Shown: in pieces, positions 44,219-53,445 of the stretch
How the letters are laid out: every line of letters starts with the position of its first letter
Numbering within the stretch: the first letter of the stretch is position 1
NCBI RefSeq assembly: GCF_000214495.1
Contig: NZ_AFIJ01000020.1
Location: 16,677-80,676, forward strand
Direction: 5' to 3'
Source: Megasphaera lornae
Lineage (GTDB): Bacteria; Bacillota; Negativicutes; Veillonellales; Megasphaeraceae
Length of the DNA: 64,000 nucleotides
Translations under genes and position numbers: made by a program
Notes under the pieces: model-generated
Database searches by the model: none
What the model was told of the DNA's origin: nothing
What the model saw: only the letters and a program-made list of their open reading frames with translations

Positions 44219-44284
44219 TAGATTTTACATAAAATAGTGAAAAAAAGAACATATTTTTCACCTCTTTTTCTTACGCGCCGACAT

Positions 44285-44341
44285 AAAAATAAGAGAGAAC
44301 CGTCGCCTTACCTTTCCGACGATGGTTCTCTCTTATTTTTA
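44285..44341 (-). terminator. Terminator of pncB
   Basis: Long stem AAAATAAGAGAGAACC / GGTTCTCTCTTATTTT, extended by GTCG/CGAC, with T-runs on both sides. It begins 8 nt after the pncB stop. Confidence 0.92.
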
Positions 44342-44348
44342 TATTGCT

Positions 44349-45800
44349 TTAAAAAAATTTCATAGACTCTTTTTCCAATAATTCTTCCCGCAAAGCACTC
44401 AACTTTTTACTGCGCTGTACCCACATTTCTTCCGGATTGACCAGTCGTCTGTATTCCGGCCACAAGGACTGTATTTGCTCTTCCGCATACGAAATGATGT
44501 CTTGCAGCGGCGGCGTCGTATACACCGCCCGGCCCTCTTTAAAAATAGGTTGCAGTAAAGATTTCACATGATATGTGCCGCCTTTGAGAAGCCGAAAGCG
44601 CCACGGTGCTTTATCGCTCGTCAGCTCATAATCTTTTGTCGAATCAATCTCTTCCCCGGCCAAAGTAATCACATCCGCCTTCATTTTTCCCGTTTCTTTA
44701 TCATATATACGCAGCACATTTTTAATACCGGGGTTGGAAATTTTTTCCACATTGTCACTCATTTTAATTTTCGGAACAAATTGCCCGTCTTCATACTGCC
44801 CCACTAATTTAAAAACACCGCCCAACGAGGGACTGTCTTTAGCCGTAATTAAATGGGTACCTACGCCCCACGAATTGATTTCACTGCCCTGTGCTTTTAA
44901 TTCGGCAATTAAATTTTCATCCAAATCATTGGAAGCCGCAATAATCGCATCCGAAAATCCGGCCGCTTGCAACTGTTTTCGCGCTTCTTTAGATAAGTAT
45001 GCCAAATCGCCGCTATCCAAACGAATCCCGTATACGGCCGGCAAACAGTTCTTTTGCCGTAACTCCGTGAATATTTTTATCGCATTCGGCACGCCCTGTT
45101 TTAACGTATTATACGTATCCACCAACAAAATTAAATTATTCGGATATTGTCGTACATAGGCGCGAAAGGCTTCCAATTCGGAAGCAAAGCTCATAATCCA
45201 ACTATGTGCCATCGTTCCCAAAACGGGCATATGAAACATGGCTCCCGCCAACACATTACTCGTACCGTTGAACCCGCCGATCATGGCGGCTCGCGCGCCA
45301 TGAACGCCGGCGGATTTGCCCTGCGCACGCCGCAAGCCGAATTCCATTAACGTATCATTTCCTGCAACCGTGCGGATTCTCCGGGCTTTAGTGGCAATAA
45401 GGCTCTCATGATTTAAAATCATAGAAAGACAGGTTTCCAATAAAATAGCCTCACTTTTTTTAGCATGCACGCGCAGCAGTACTTCCTGCGGAAATGCCAC
45501 CGTGCCTTCCGGCATGGCATATATATCCCCGGTAAAAGAAAAGCCCTGCAAATAGCGTAAAAATTCTTCTTTAAAAAAGCCGGTATGCCGCAAATATTGC
45601 AAATCATCCGCACCGAACCGCAATCGTTTCACATAATCAATGACATGATTAAGACCGGCTATAACCGTATATCCGTTTTGAAAAGGATTTTTCCTATAAA
45701 ATCGATCAAATACACACCTTTGCTCATGTTTTCCTTCAAAGAACAATCCTTGCATCATTGTCAACTGATATAAATCCGTCACTAATGCTTTTGTATACAA
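44349..45800 (-). CDS. pncB: Nicotinate phosphoribosyltransferase
   Basis: 483 residues. It makes nicotinate mononucleotide from nicotinate and PRPP in the NAD salvage pathway. I start it at TTG 45800, which has GGGGAGG 8 nt upstream. An ATG nine codons earlier precedes that ribosome site and adds residues absent from the family. The N terminus ALVTDLYQLTMMQG is typical. The active-site region includes FGLRRAQG, AAMIGGFNGTSNV and GTMAHSWIM (the His residue), then VYGIRLDSGDL and WGVGTHLI. The length fits the long bacterial type. Confidence 0.93.
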   Translation of the reverse strand: MYTKALVTDLYQLTMMQGLFFEGKHEQRCVFDRFYRKNPFQNGYTVIAGLNHVIDYVKRLRFGADDLQYLRHTGFFKEEFLRYLQGFSFTGDIYAMPEGTVAFPQEVLLRVHAKKSEAILLETCLSMILNHESLIATKARRIRTVAGNDTLMEFGLRRAQGKSAGVHGARAAMIGGFNGTSNVLAGAMFHMPVLGTMAHSWIMSFASELEAFRAYVRQYPNNLILLVDTYNTLKQGVPNAIKIFTELRQKNCLPAVYGIRLDSGDLAYLSKEARKQLQAAGFSDAIIAASNDLDENLIAELKAQGSEINSWGVGTHLITAKDSPSLGGVFKLVGQYEDGQFVPKIKMSDNVEKISNPGIKNVLRIYDKETGKMKADVITLAGEEIDSTKDYELTSDKAPWRFRLLKGGTYHVKSLLQPIFKEGRAVYTTPPLQDIISYAEEQIQSLWPEYRRLVNPEEMWVQRSKKLSALREELLEKESMKFF

Positions 45801-45995
45801 GATATGCGCCTCCCCATATAATATCATGTCTTATTATAACGTAAATCACATCGCTTGAATAATGCCGTTCTAACATATACGCGCCGCTATGTCTTAACAA
45901 AAGTCATGACACATAGTAGCCGCCTTGTTTTTTCTATCGTGATTCTTTTGTTCATGCTATAATACTACTATTATATAAAAGAAAGGAATATATTT

Positions 45996-46877
45996 ATGAA
46001 ATACAGATTCATGCTTCTCATTACGGCCATTGTCTGGGGCGGCGGCTTTGTCGCACAACGCCTGGGGGCGGAATGTATCGGACCGTTTACCTTCAATTGT
46101 TGCCGTTACGGTATCGGCGCGCTTTGTTTAGTACCGCTTTTACTGTCCCAAAAACAAACCTCCTCCCCTGCTGTCCCGAAAGGACTTTCATTAATAAAAG
46201 CCTGTTCTCTTTTAAGCGTTCTTTTATTTGCCGGCTCGGGTTTGCAACAAATCGGCTTAGCCTACACCACTGCCGGCAAAGCAGGCTTTATTACCTCCTT
46301 ATATATTGTGACGGTACCGCTGCTGGGGTTATTTTTTAAACACCCTTTGCGACTGTCGCATGTCATCGGATGTGCCGTTGCATTATGGGGACTCTATTTA
46401 TTGGCGTTTCACGGCGGCACCTCCGAACCGCTCAATAAAGGCGATATGATGCAACTTGCCGGCGTTCTTTTCTGGTCTTGCCATATTCTTACCGTCAGCC
46501 GTTTCGTGCCTCATTTTTCCGGGATTCATTTGGCCGCCGGACAATTCCTCGGTTGTTGCCTTATTAATGCCCTTGCCCTATGGATCCATGGCGAAACGCT
46601 TTCGTTGTCTTCCTTAACCGCCGCAGCTCCGGCCTTGGCCTATTCCGGAATATTGGCAGGCGGCGTCGGTTTTACGCTGCAAATATTAGGGCAAAAAAAA
46701 GTGCCCCCTACGGAAGCTTCACTGCTTTGCAGTTTGGAAATGATCTTCGGTGCGCTCGGCGGTGTATTATTTTTAGGAGAATGGATGACCTGCGTAGAAT
46801 GGCTGGGTTGTCTGTTCATGACTATCGGTATTTTTGCCGCCCAAACGGGAGGCCGTACAGTATACCGTCCCCGGTAA
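45996..46877 (+). CDS. EamA-family (DMT) transporter
   Basis: 293 residues with ten predicted helices as two EamA repeats. The first repeat begins LLITAIVWGGGFVAQRLG; the second begins QLAGVLFWSCHILTVSRF. VPPTEASLLCSLEMIFGALGGVLFLGE near the end is the characteristic last-helix-pair motif. It probably exports or exchanges a small metabolite; the substrate is unknown. The ATG has AAAGGA upstream. It is monocistronic, 132 bp before the malic enzyme gene. Confidence 0.9.
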   Translation: MKYRFMLLITAIVWGGGFVAQRLGAECIGPFTFNCCRYGIGALCLVPLLLSQKQTSSPAVPKGLSLIKACSLLSVLLFAGSGLQQIGLAYTTAGKAGFITSLYIVTVPLLGLFFKHPLRLSHVIGCAVALWGLYLLAFHGGTSEPLNKGDMMQLAGVLFWSCHILTVSRFVPHFSGIHLAAGQFLGCCLINALALWIHGETLSLSSLTAAAPALAYSGILAGGVGFTLQILGQKKVPPTEASLLCSLEMIFGALGGVLFLGEWMTCVEWLGCLFMTIGIFAAQTGGRTVYRPR

Positions 46878-47009
46878 AAAATACCTGCCACTATTCTCCC
46901 GCACGCCTATAGACGAACCTATCCGATTGGTATATGATACTGTATGTATGTAGCAGTACCCTTCTCTTTTACTGCACATACATGACATTGCATAATGAGG
47001 TGAAATCCT

Positions 47010-48260
47010 ATGACATTTTATGAACAAGCTATGAAAGTTCGCACGGAAAAAAACGGCATCCTCGAAGTACTCCCGCGAGTAACCGTAAAAACGCGTGACG
47101 ACTTAAGTATATTATATACGCCGGGCGTTGCCGAACCTTGTCGAGAAATTGCCAAAAATCCCGACGCCTCTTTTGATTTAACCGGTCGCGGCAACACCAT
47201 TGCCGTTATTTCCGACGGCACCCGCGTACTGGGTCTCGGCGATATAGGCGCCACAGCGGCAATGCCCGTAATGGAAGGCAAGGCGCTGTTATTCAAACTA
47301 TTCGGCGGCGTCAATGCGATTCCCTTATGTATTGATACTAAAGACCCCGAAATATTTATAAACACTGTAAAACTGTTGGCGCCTTCCTTCGCCGGCATTA
47401 ATTTGGAAGATATTTCTTCCCCCAAATGCTATGAAATTGAATCCCGTTTAAAAGCGGAAATGGATATTCCCGTCTTTCACGATGATCAACACGGTACGGC
47501 CATTGTCGCCCTGGCCGGCGTACTGGGAGCCTGCCGCTTAACAGGACGCGATATTCGTACCGCACATATTGTCATGAACGGCGCCGGAGCGGCCGGAGCC
47601 TCCATCAGTCGCTTATTATTGCGAGAAGGTGCCGAACATGTACTGGTCGTCGATAAAATGGGTATTTTACACAAAGACCTGAAAGGAATGAACCCGATAC
47701 AAGCCGAATTGGCCGCCCGCACCAATCCGGAAAACCGGCAAGGCACCCTGGAAACTGCCGTAAAAAATGCCGATATCCTCTTAGGCGCTTCCGGTCCGGG
47801 CTTATTTACACCGGCCTTGCTCCGCATGATGAATGACAACGCCATTGTCTTTTCTTTAGCCAATCCGATACCGGAAATATCCTACACGGATGCCAAAGAA
47901 GCCGGGGCGGCCGTAGTCGGTACGGGCCGTTCGGATGCTCCCAATCAAATTAATAACGTCATGGTCTTTCCGGGGATCTTTCGCGGCGCTTTAGCCGTAC
48001 GGGCCTCCGCAATCAATGAAGAAATGAAACTGGCGGCGGCGCATGCCATTGCCGATTTGGTATCTGCCGAAGAATTAAGAGATACCTATGTCATTCCCGA
48101 TTCCTTTGATCCTCGCGTAGCGCCGGCGGTAGCCGCAGCCGTAGCCCGGGAAGCGATGAAATCGGGATTGGCGCGAAAACAACGGGATCCGGAAGATATT
48201 CGCCAAGAAGTCGCGTGCGATCTGCAAACCCTCCATCAACGCCTCGATCAACAACAATAA
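47010..48260 (+). CDS. NAD(P)-dependent malic enzyme
   Basis: 416 residues. It decarboxylates malate to pyruvate. Conserved motifs: YTPGVAEPCREI, GLGDIGATAAMPVMEGKALLF (metal/substrate), FHDDQHGTAIV, and the Rossmann NGAGAAGASI near residue 190. The later SLANPIPEI and GRSDAPNQINN segments are also diagnostic. It is the short (about 400-residue) bacterial form without a phosphotransacetylase domain. The cofactor (NAD or NADP) cannot be settled by eye. It ends at a 22-bp hairpin. Confidence 0.94.
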   Translation: MTFYEQAMKVRTEKNGILEVLPRVTVKTRDDLSILYTPGVAEPCREIAKNPDASFDLTGRGNTIAVISDGTRVLGLGDIGATAAMPVMEGKALLFKLFGGVNAIPLCIDTKDPEIFINTVKLLAPSFAGINLEDISSPKCYEIESRLKAEMDIPVFHDDQHGTAIVALAGVLGACRLTGRDIRTAHIVMNGAGAAGASISRLLLREGAEHVLVVDKMGILHKDLKGMNPIQAELAARTNPENRQGTLETAVKNADILLGASGPGLFTPALLRMMNDNAIVFSLANPIPEISYTDAKEAGAAVVGTGRSDAPNQINNVMVFPGIFRGALAVRASAINEEMKLAAAHAIADLVSAEELRDTYVIPDSFDPRVAPAVAAAVAREAMKSGLARKQRDPEDIRQEVACDLQTLHQRLDQQQ

Positions 48261-48266
48261 AAAATA

Positions 48267-48323
48267 CGGCATATAAAGACCCCATGCAGGGAAAACCCGT
48301 GCATGGGGTCTCTTTATATGCCG
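48267..48323. terminator. Long inverted repeat after the malic enzyme gene
   Basis: About 22 bp of stem (CGGCATATAAAGACCCCATGCA and its complement, one bulge) around a 13-nt loop. The plus-strand T-run is interrupted (CCTTCCTTTTTT), but it lies between convergent genes and is likely a terminator. Confidence 0.75.
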
Positions 48324-48351
48324 ACCTTCCTTTTTTCACTGCCTCTGCCGC

Positions 48352-49218
48352 TTACACATCGGGCGCCGGCACTGTTTTTTTCAATACGCCGCAGCGGCAT
48401 AACGCCGTACGTACATCCGCCGGAACAGCCGCAAAATACTGTTCCAATTGACGTACAGCCTGCCGCTCTTCTTGAATAATACGATCCAATTCTTCCCGAC
48501 TGTACGACAACTCTTCAAAATCACCCAACTGCTCCGCCGTAAACATGCGATACGTATATTCTTCCGGCGTACATCCGTACGAAGAAGGAATTTCTCGCTC
48601 CATATCCCCATTAAGCGAACCGATTTCATGTGAATGGACAGGATCTCCCAAACTTAATTTACGAATCACATCGTATCCCGCCAACGTCGTATACACATTG
48701 CCGTATTGTTCATACAACCGGTTATATCGGTCCATATATTGCGCCTGAGTTGCCACAATGTCCATTAATTTACGGTCGGAAGAAAATAAGTCATCCCCCG
48801 CCAATTCATTCGCATCGCTCAGCAGCGCCGTCCCGATAAAAAATTCCAATTCTTCCCCGTTTATTTTACAACTGCCGCCTCTTCCCCGTTTAATGACAAA
48901 ATGATATTCATCCGGTGTAATTTCAATTGCTTTTTGTACGGACAATAATTCAATATGAACCTTCGGTTCCGTAGTACGCTCAATCGTTAAGCCGTTTTTG
49001 GATAAATTTCCCGTAATTTCCCATTGTCCCCGGGTCCGTGTTTGTACAATTTTTCGTAACTCCATTTCAACGGCATGAAAATCGCCGGCCGAATATTCCC
49101 GGCCTATCCGTGCCTGCAAAAAATCATAAATAATTTGTATTATTTCCCGCTTTTCTGCGCGCAACGCTTTTAGTACCCGAATTTCTTCCTGCAATGTTTG
49201 TAAACTGTCCTGCTTCAA
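48352..49218 (-). CDS. Hypothetical coiled-coil protein (288 aa)
   Basis: I do not recognise the family. It has 288 residues from a TTG start with a GGGGGGGA ribosome site; the next ATG would delete most of the protein. The N-terminal 45 residues are a heptad-like helix (LQTLQEEIRVLKALRAEKREIIQIIYDFL). The middle (60-130) looks beta-rich and carries KRGRGGSCKINGEELEFFIG, perhaps a ligand- or peptide-binding fold. The rest is mainly acidic helices, ending in a long helix (EELDRIIQEERQAVRQLEQYF) and a short Cys-containing tail (LCRCGVLKK). No signal peptide or membrane segment, so cytosolic. Its neighbours give no clue. Confidence 0.65.
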   Translation of the reverse strand: MKQDSLQTLQEEIRVLKALRAEKREIIQIIYDFLQARIGREYSAGDFHAVEMELRKIVQTRTRGQWEITGNLSKNGLTIERTTEPKVHIELLSVQKAIEITPDEYHFVIKRGRGGSCKINGEELEFFIGTALLSDANELAGDDLFSSDRKLMDIVATQAQYMDRYNRLYEQYGNVYTTLAGYDVIRKLSLGDPVHSHEIGSLNGDMEREIPSSYGCTPEEYTYRMFTAEQLGDFEELSYSREELDRIIQEERQAVRQLEQYFAAVPADVRTALCRCGVLKKTVPAPDV

Positions 49219-49375
49219 AAAAATCCCCCCCTTTTCTATGGTCTATATAATACACCTAATTTTACTTTTTTTCACTACCTGATAAAAAGAATCAAAAAGA
49301 GTGTTCACTCTTCCGTATTTCTTTACTACAACGCAATAAAAAATATACCGAACAGCAAACACTCTTATACCGACC

Positions 49376-50362
49376 TTATAATAAGCCGATGCAATGTTGA
49401 ACAATCAAGCTGACAGAAGCCACTCCGAACCAACAAAGTAATCCTAAAATAATAGGACGCAACCCGTTCCGAATCAATCCCAACAAGTGCGTACGCAAAC
49501 CGATCGCCGTCATGGCCATGACAATAAAGAATTTGCCGGCTTCTCCCAGAAAATGCAATACACTGTGAGGAATTACATGATATCCGACAGTACTGATAAT
49601 GGACGCAATCACAAAATATAAAATAAAATTCGGAAATACGGCCCGTAAGGAAAAAGCATTGTCCGTATTTTGTCGTTTAGCCACAATAAAAGCAATAATA
49701 ATGCACACCGGAACAATCATCAACGCCCGTGTTAATTTCGTAATCGTCGCCAATCCTCCGGCAACAGCACTATACGAATAGCCGGCAGCCACCACGGAAG
49801 AGGTATCATTAATCGCCGTTCCGGCCCACATCCCGAAGCAGGCATCCGTCATGTGCATAAGGTGCCCCAAAAAAGGAAATAAGAACACAGCAATAATGTT
49901 AAATAAAAAAATAGTGGAAATCGAATACGCCACATCCCGTTCCGTCGCTTTAATAATAGGCGCCACCGCTGCAATAGCGGAACCGCCGCAAATCGCCGTA
50001 CCGACGCCGATCAAAGTCGTCGTATTAAATTGCAATTTTAATAGTTTACCAAAAATGAAGGCCACAATAAACGCGGTAGCTAACGTAAATACCATGACGG
50101 AAAAAGAATGCGCACCGGTATGCAATACATGCATCAAATTCATTTCAAAGCCGAGCAGCACAATCGAATATTGCAATACTTTTTTACCGGTATACGAAAT
50201 CCCTTCTTCCAACACTTCCGGACGATGCACGGCGGCAAAAATCATACCTAATAAAATACCGAAAACAGGACCGCCGACAATCGGAAACTTCCATCCCAGC
50301 AAATATGCCGGAACAGCAAACACCAAGGTAAACAACATACCTTTTATTTTAGATACGGACAT
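49376..50362 (-). CDS. YeiH-family putative sulfate exporter
   Basis: 328 residues, about ten membrane helices (UPF0324/PSE family). Diagnostic stretches: GLEVG-like EMNLMHVL, GVGTAICGGSAIAAVAPIIKATERDVA and GMWAGTAINDTSSVVAAGYSYS. The last helices contain KFFIVMAMTAIGLRTHL. The family is annotated as putative sulfate exporter; the actual substrate is uncertain. It is divergent from a LysR-type gene, as in enterobacterial yeiH-yeiE, so that regulator probably controls it. Confidence 0.92.
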   Translation of the reverse strand: MSVSKIKGMLFTLVFAVPAYLLGWKFPIVGGPVFGILLGMIFAAVHRPEVLEEGISYTGKKVLQYSIVLLGFEMNLMHVLHTGAHSFSVMVFTLATAFIVAFIFGKLLKLQFNTTTLIGVGTAICGGSAIAAVAPIIKATERDVAYSISTIFLFNIIAVFLFPFLGHLMHMTDACFGMWAGTAINDTSSVVAAGYSYSAVAGGLATITKLTRALMIVPVCIIIAFIVAKRQNTDNAFSLRAVFPNFILYFVIASIISTVGYHVIPHSVLHFLGEAGKFFIVMAMTAIGLRTHLLGLIRNGLRPIILGLLCWFGVASVSLIVQHCIGLL

Positions 50363-50531
50363 CCTTACAACACTCCTCTATTCATCATTTAGCCGTATAC
50401 AAGGAGAAAAAGTAACTTCACATTATTCTGAAAATCCCTCTTGTTTTCGACCATAGAATGAGTGTATCATATAAGAAAGTATATGTAAAATTATATTATT
50501 TTATATTTTTAATAGGTAGGAGGTTATTCTA

Positions 50532-51455
50532 TTGAAAAAAAATATTACCTTGCGCCATTTTACTATTTTTATCTGCGTTTGCGAAGAAAATAATATGACG
50601 CATGCCGCACGGCGCTTACACATGACCCAGCCGTCCGTCAGTCAAGTGATTCAAGAAATTGAAGGGCTGTACGGCACTCGTCTGTTTGAACGATTAGGCC
50701 GCAGTTTGCACATTACCTCTGCCGGCAAGCGCCTACTGCAATACGCCTATCAAATCGTTTCCTTAACCAAACAGATTGAAGCTACCATGACCTCTTTTCA
50801 AACCACTATTCCCCTACGCATCGGCGCCAGTGTAAGCATCGGTGAATTTTGTTTAATTGAATACTTACATTTTTTACATACCTATCGAAAACAAGCGCCT
50901 ATATTTTCCGAAATCCACAACACGACCGAATTGGAATCCATGTTGCTGTGTGATAAGCTGGACTTTGCGCTCTTAGAAGGCGCCATCCGTTCCGAATACA
51001 TTATCACCCTTCCTTTTATGGAAGATGAATTAATCATCGCCGTTCCCCCGCAACATCCGCTGGTAAAAAAAGGGCGCATTCAATTATCGGATCTGCGAAA
51101 TTTTCCGATGTTTTTACGAGAAGAAGGCAGCGGTACGCGCAATCTCTTTACCCACATAATGGAAGAACACCATATTCCCTTTCAAATTTGCGGCGTTTAC
51201 AATAATACGGAATCCTTAAAAAAAGCCGTATTAGCCGGTTTAGGAGGGACCGTATTATCCCGACATTTGGTCCGAAAAGAATGGGAAAACGGAGAATTGG
51301 GAATTTTATATATTGAAAATGATCTCTTCCATCGGCACTTCAAAATTGCCTACCATAAAGATAAATTTCTCTTTCCCGCCTTACAAGATGCCTTGACCAT
51401 CTGCCGCGATTACACCCGCTGGTTTCCCGGTACTTTTTTCACCGCCCGCTCTTGA
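50532..51455 (+). CDS. LysR-family regulator divergent from the YeiH-type gene
   Basis: 307 residues from a TTG start at 50532 with GGAGGT 7 nt upstream. The N-terminal winged helix (LRHFTIFICVCEENNMTHAARRLHMTQPSVSQVIQEIEGLYG) is classic LysR. The effector domain begins IGASVSIGEFCLIEYL and ends in ADDN/HKDKFL-type sequence. The overall layout resembles CysL/YeiE, which activate neighbouring transport genes. It shares a 169-bp control region with the yeiH-type gene. Confidence 0.92.
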   Translation: MKKNITLRHFTIFICVCEENNMTHAARRLHMTQPSVSQVIQEIEGLYGTRLFERLGRSLHITSAGKRLLQYAYQIVSLTKQIEATMTSFQTTIPLRIGASVSIGEFCLIEYLHFLHTYRKQAPIFSEIHNTTELESMLLCDKLDFALLEGAIRSEYIITLPFMEDELIIAVPPQHPLVKKGRIQLSDLRNFPMFLREEGSGTRNLFTHIMEEHHIPFQICGVYNNTESLKKAVLAGLGGTVLSRHLVRKEWENGELGILYIENDLFHRHFKIAYHKDKFLFPALQDALTICRDYTRWFPGTFFTARS

Positions 51456-51512
51456 CCGTGCTTCTTCCTCATGCTATGGTACTGTCAGAATAAAATGAAG
51501 GAGATCGCCATT

Positions 51513-52502
51513 ATGACGCAAGACAGAAACAAACATTTTTATTTGGGTAAAACCGTCGCCATTGCCGACAACGAAAAATTGACGGCCAAAGCCCGCCAAA
51601 GTTTGTATACGGCTCGTGCCGAACACACCATTACCGCCTATCGCTCGGATTGGAATGATTTTTGCGACTGGTGTGAGTATCACGATGTACCTTTTTTTCC
51701 TGCCGCTGCCGAAACCATTGTAAATTATATAAATGATTTAGCCGACCATGCCAAGGCCAATACGGTAGCTCGCCGTATCAGCGCCTTAACGGAAAATTTT
51801 GATGCCGCCGGCTTACCGGAAAATCCTTGTCGCATGCCCCTTGTAAAAAACGCCGTCCGCGGCATAAAACGCATGAAAGGCACGGCGCAACAGGGAAAAC
51901 TTCCCATCCTCTTTGATGATATTAAAGAAATGCTTACCTACCTTGAAGGAAATACCTTACAACGCGCCCGCGACAAAGCCATTCTTCTTGTCGGCTTTTA
52001 CGGCGCCATGCGACGTTCGGAAATTGCCAACCTCGATGTAGGGGACATACGTTTCACCCGCTTGGGAATGCTCTTAACCTTACGAAAATCCAAAACCGAC
52101 CCTTTTGATCGCGGCCAAATGATTGCCATTCCTTATGTAGCGGATCCGCAAATCTGTGCCGTCCGCGCCCTAAAAGAATGGCTGCAGGAAAGCGGTATCA
52201 CCGGCGGTCCTTTATTCCGCGGCTTCACGAAAACCCATTCCCTGCGCACCAACCGTATATCCGACAAAACCGTCGCCTTGCTCGTTAAGCAGTATGTCGC
52301 ACGCATGGGGATGGATCCTCGGGACTACGGAGCCCATAGCCTGCGGCACGGCTTTGCCACCTCCGCCGCCCAACACCATGTAGAAGAACGGCAAATTATG
52401 CGCCAAACACGACACAAATCTCAAACCGTTGTTCGTCGCTATATTGATGAAGCCGATCGTCTCATTGATAACCCCATTTTTAAAATTACAGAACAAAAAT
52501 AA
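51513..52502 (+). CDS. Tyrosine recombinase / site-specific integrase
   Basis: 329 residues from the ATG at 51513 with AAGGAG 9 nt upstream. The N-terminal SAM-like core-binding domain (about 35-130) carries ITAYRSDWNDFCDWCEYH. The catalytic domain has Arg167 or 168 in GAMRRSEIANL, His275 and Arg278 in HSLRHGFAT, His301 in RQTRHKSQT and the nucleophile Tyr310 in VVRRYIDEA. The set appears complete, so it is likely active. No excisionase, relaxase, phage or transposon genes surround it. It has no C-terminal arm typical of XerC/D. A folded 91-bp element lies 33 bp downstream and could be its target. Confidence 0.9.
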   Translation: MTQDRNKHFYLGKTVAIADNEKLTAKARQSLYTARAEHTITAYRSDWNDFCDWCEYHDVPFFPAAAETIVNYINDLADHAKANTVARRISALTENFDAAGLPENPCRMPLVKNAVRGIKRMKGTAQQGKLPILFDDIKEMLTYLEGNTLQRARDKAILLVGFYGAMRRSEIANLDVGDIRFTRLGMLLTLRKSKTDPFDRGQMIAIPYVADPQICAVRALKEWLQESGITGGPLFRGFTKTHSLRTNRISDKTVALLVKQYVARMGMDPRDYGAHSLRHGFATSAAQHHVEERQIMRQTRHKSQTVVRRYIDEADRLIDNPIFKITEQK

Positions 52503-52534
52503 CCTCTCCTATAAATAAAATGATTATAAATAAA

Positions 52535-52625
52535 AAGACAGTTTTCCCGCCATAGAGCGACCCCCGAAAGCGGCGTTTAAAAATCGCCGCCCGAGTGCCG
52601 ATAGGCAATGGACAAACTGTCTTTG
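52535..52625. repeat. Folded 91-bp dyad downstream of the integrase
   Basis: Perfect 11-bp outer arms AAAGACAGTTT / AAACTGTCTTT (52535-52545, 52615-52625). The interior has CCAT/ATGG (52551-52554, 52609-52612), a GCGGCG/CGCCGC hairpin (52571-52576, 52586-52591) and TGCC/GGCA (52597-52600, 52605-52608). On the minus strand the outer arm runs into TTTTTATTTA. It could be a recombination site, a small RNA with its own terminator, or a terminator between convergent genes. Confidence 0.6.
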
Positions 52626-52671
52626 TTACTTTCCCGCCTTTCCCAAGCAGGATATACATCTACCGATTCGC

Positions 52672-53220
52672 TTACTGCAAATGAGTTAACGGATCGGGGC
52701 CGTACTGATTATCCCCTTTCGTTCCTTTCGCAAATAGCAAATAAAGCCAAAATAAAATACCGATATACGGCAAATATAATAAAATACAATACCGACCGCT
52801 CTTATCGCGATCATGCAGCCGCCGAATGACAAACATGCCCTGCATAGCACAGAAGCCGATAAAAATCGCAAATAACAAGGTAATTTCACAATAGGATACT
52901 GTCGAAAACGTTCGTACCGTATGAAAAATCATCCCGGTCATGCCGTTTGTAAAGGAATCCAATAAGCGATTCGTCATAATCGATCCCCAAATCAGCAACA
53001 CTATCCAGCCGACCAGCGATCGAATAAAAAAAGACAGGCGTCCCAACCGCCCACGCGGTGAAAAAAACCGTTCAGTTAAGGAATCATCCCGCCACGGCTC
53101 ATAATACGTGCGCGGATTAAACCCCTTGCATGGCGGATTTTGATGATACGCATCTTCTGCACCGGCAAAGCCGATTTCAAAAGGATTGGTATGATGCGTT
53201 TTTTTTACTTCTTTTTCCAT
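52672..53220 (-). CDS. DUF805 family membrane protein
   Basis: 182 residues from the ATG at 53220 with GAGGG upstream; a longer in-frame start lacks a ribosome site. The soluble N-terminal 65 residues include NPFEIGFAGAEDAYHQNPP and the lead-in FFSPRGRLGRLSFFIRSL, the characteristic DUF805 start. About four membrane helices follow (roughly 70-90, 100-120, 128-145 and 150-165). The loop MFVIRRLHDRDKSGR and the end FAKGTKGDNQYGPDPL are family signatures. The function is unknown. Confidence 0.9.
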   Translation of the reverse strand: MEKEVKKTHHTNPFEIGFAGAEDAYHQNPPCKGFNPRTYYEPWRDDSLTERFFSPRGRLGRLSFFIRSLVGWIVLLIWGSIMTNRLLDSFTNGMTGMIFHTVRTFSTVSYCEITLLFAIFIGFCAMQGMFVIRRLHDRDKSGRYCILLYLPYIGILFWLYLLFAKGTKGDNQYGPDPLTHLQ

Positions 53221-53367
53221 ATATACCCTCACAATTCTCCCCAAAACCGTTTTCTCCCGATAACCACGGGTCCCCTATACCTTAACTCTCCTCTTTTATA
53301 GTATAGCATTCCCTTTGACAAATGAACAGATACTAATAGTATTTCTCACCTGTATCTTTATAAAGAC

Positions 53368-53406
53368 ACGAAAAGACGTCGTCACATATAATCCGACGAC
53401 GTCTTC
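53368..53406 (-). terminator. Terminator of the transketolase genes
   Basis: Stem AAGACGTCGTC / GACGACGTCTT (53372-53383 and 53395-53405), with TTTT on the minus-strand side, past the transketolase C-half stop. Confidence 0.85.
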
Positions 53407-53445
53407 GCCCTGCCCCCCTTCGGCTGCAGGATACATCTGCTACGC

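Noticed and set aside
52535-52625. Integron attC site
   Set aside because: The outer arms do not show the GTTRRRY-type core, and the adjacent enzyme lacks a visible integron-integrase extra domain.
52608-52829. 73-residue ORF over the end of the DUF805 gene
   Set aside because: It starts in the folded dyad, lacks a ribosome site and is antisense to a recognised gene.
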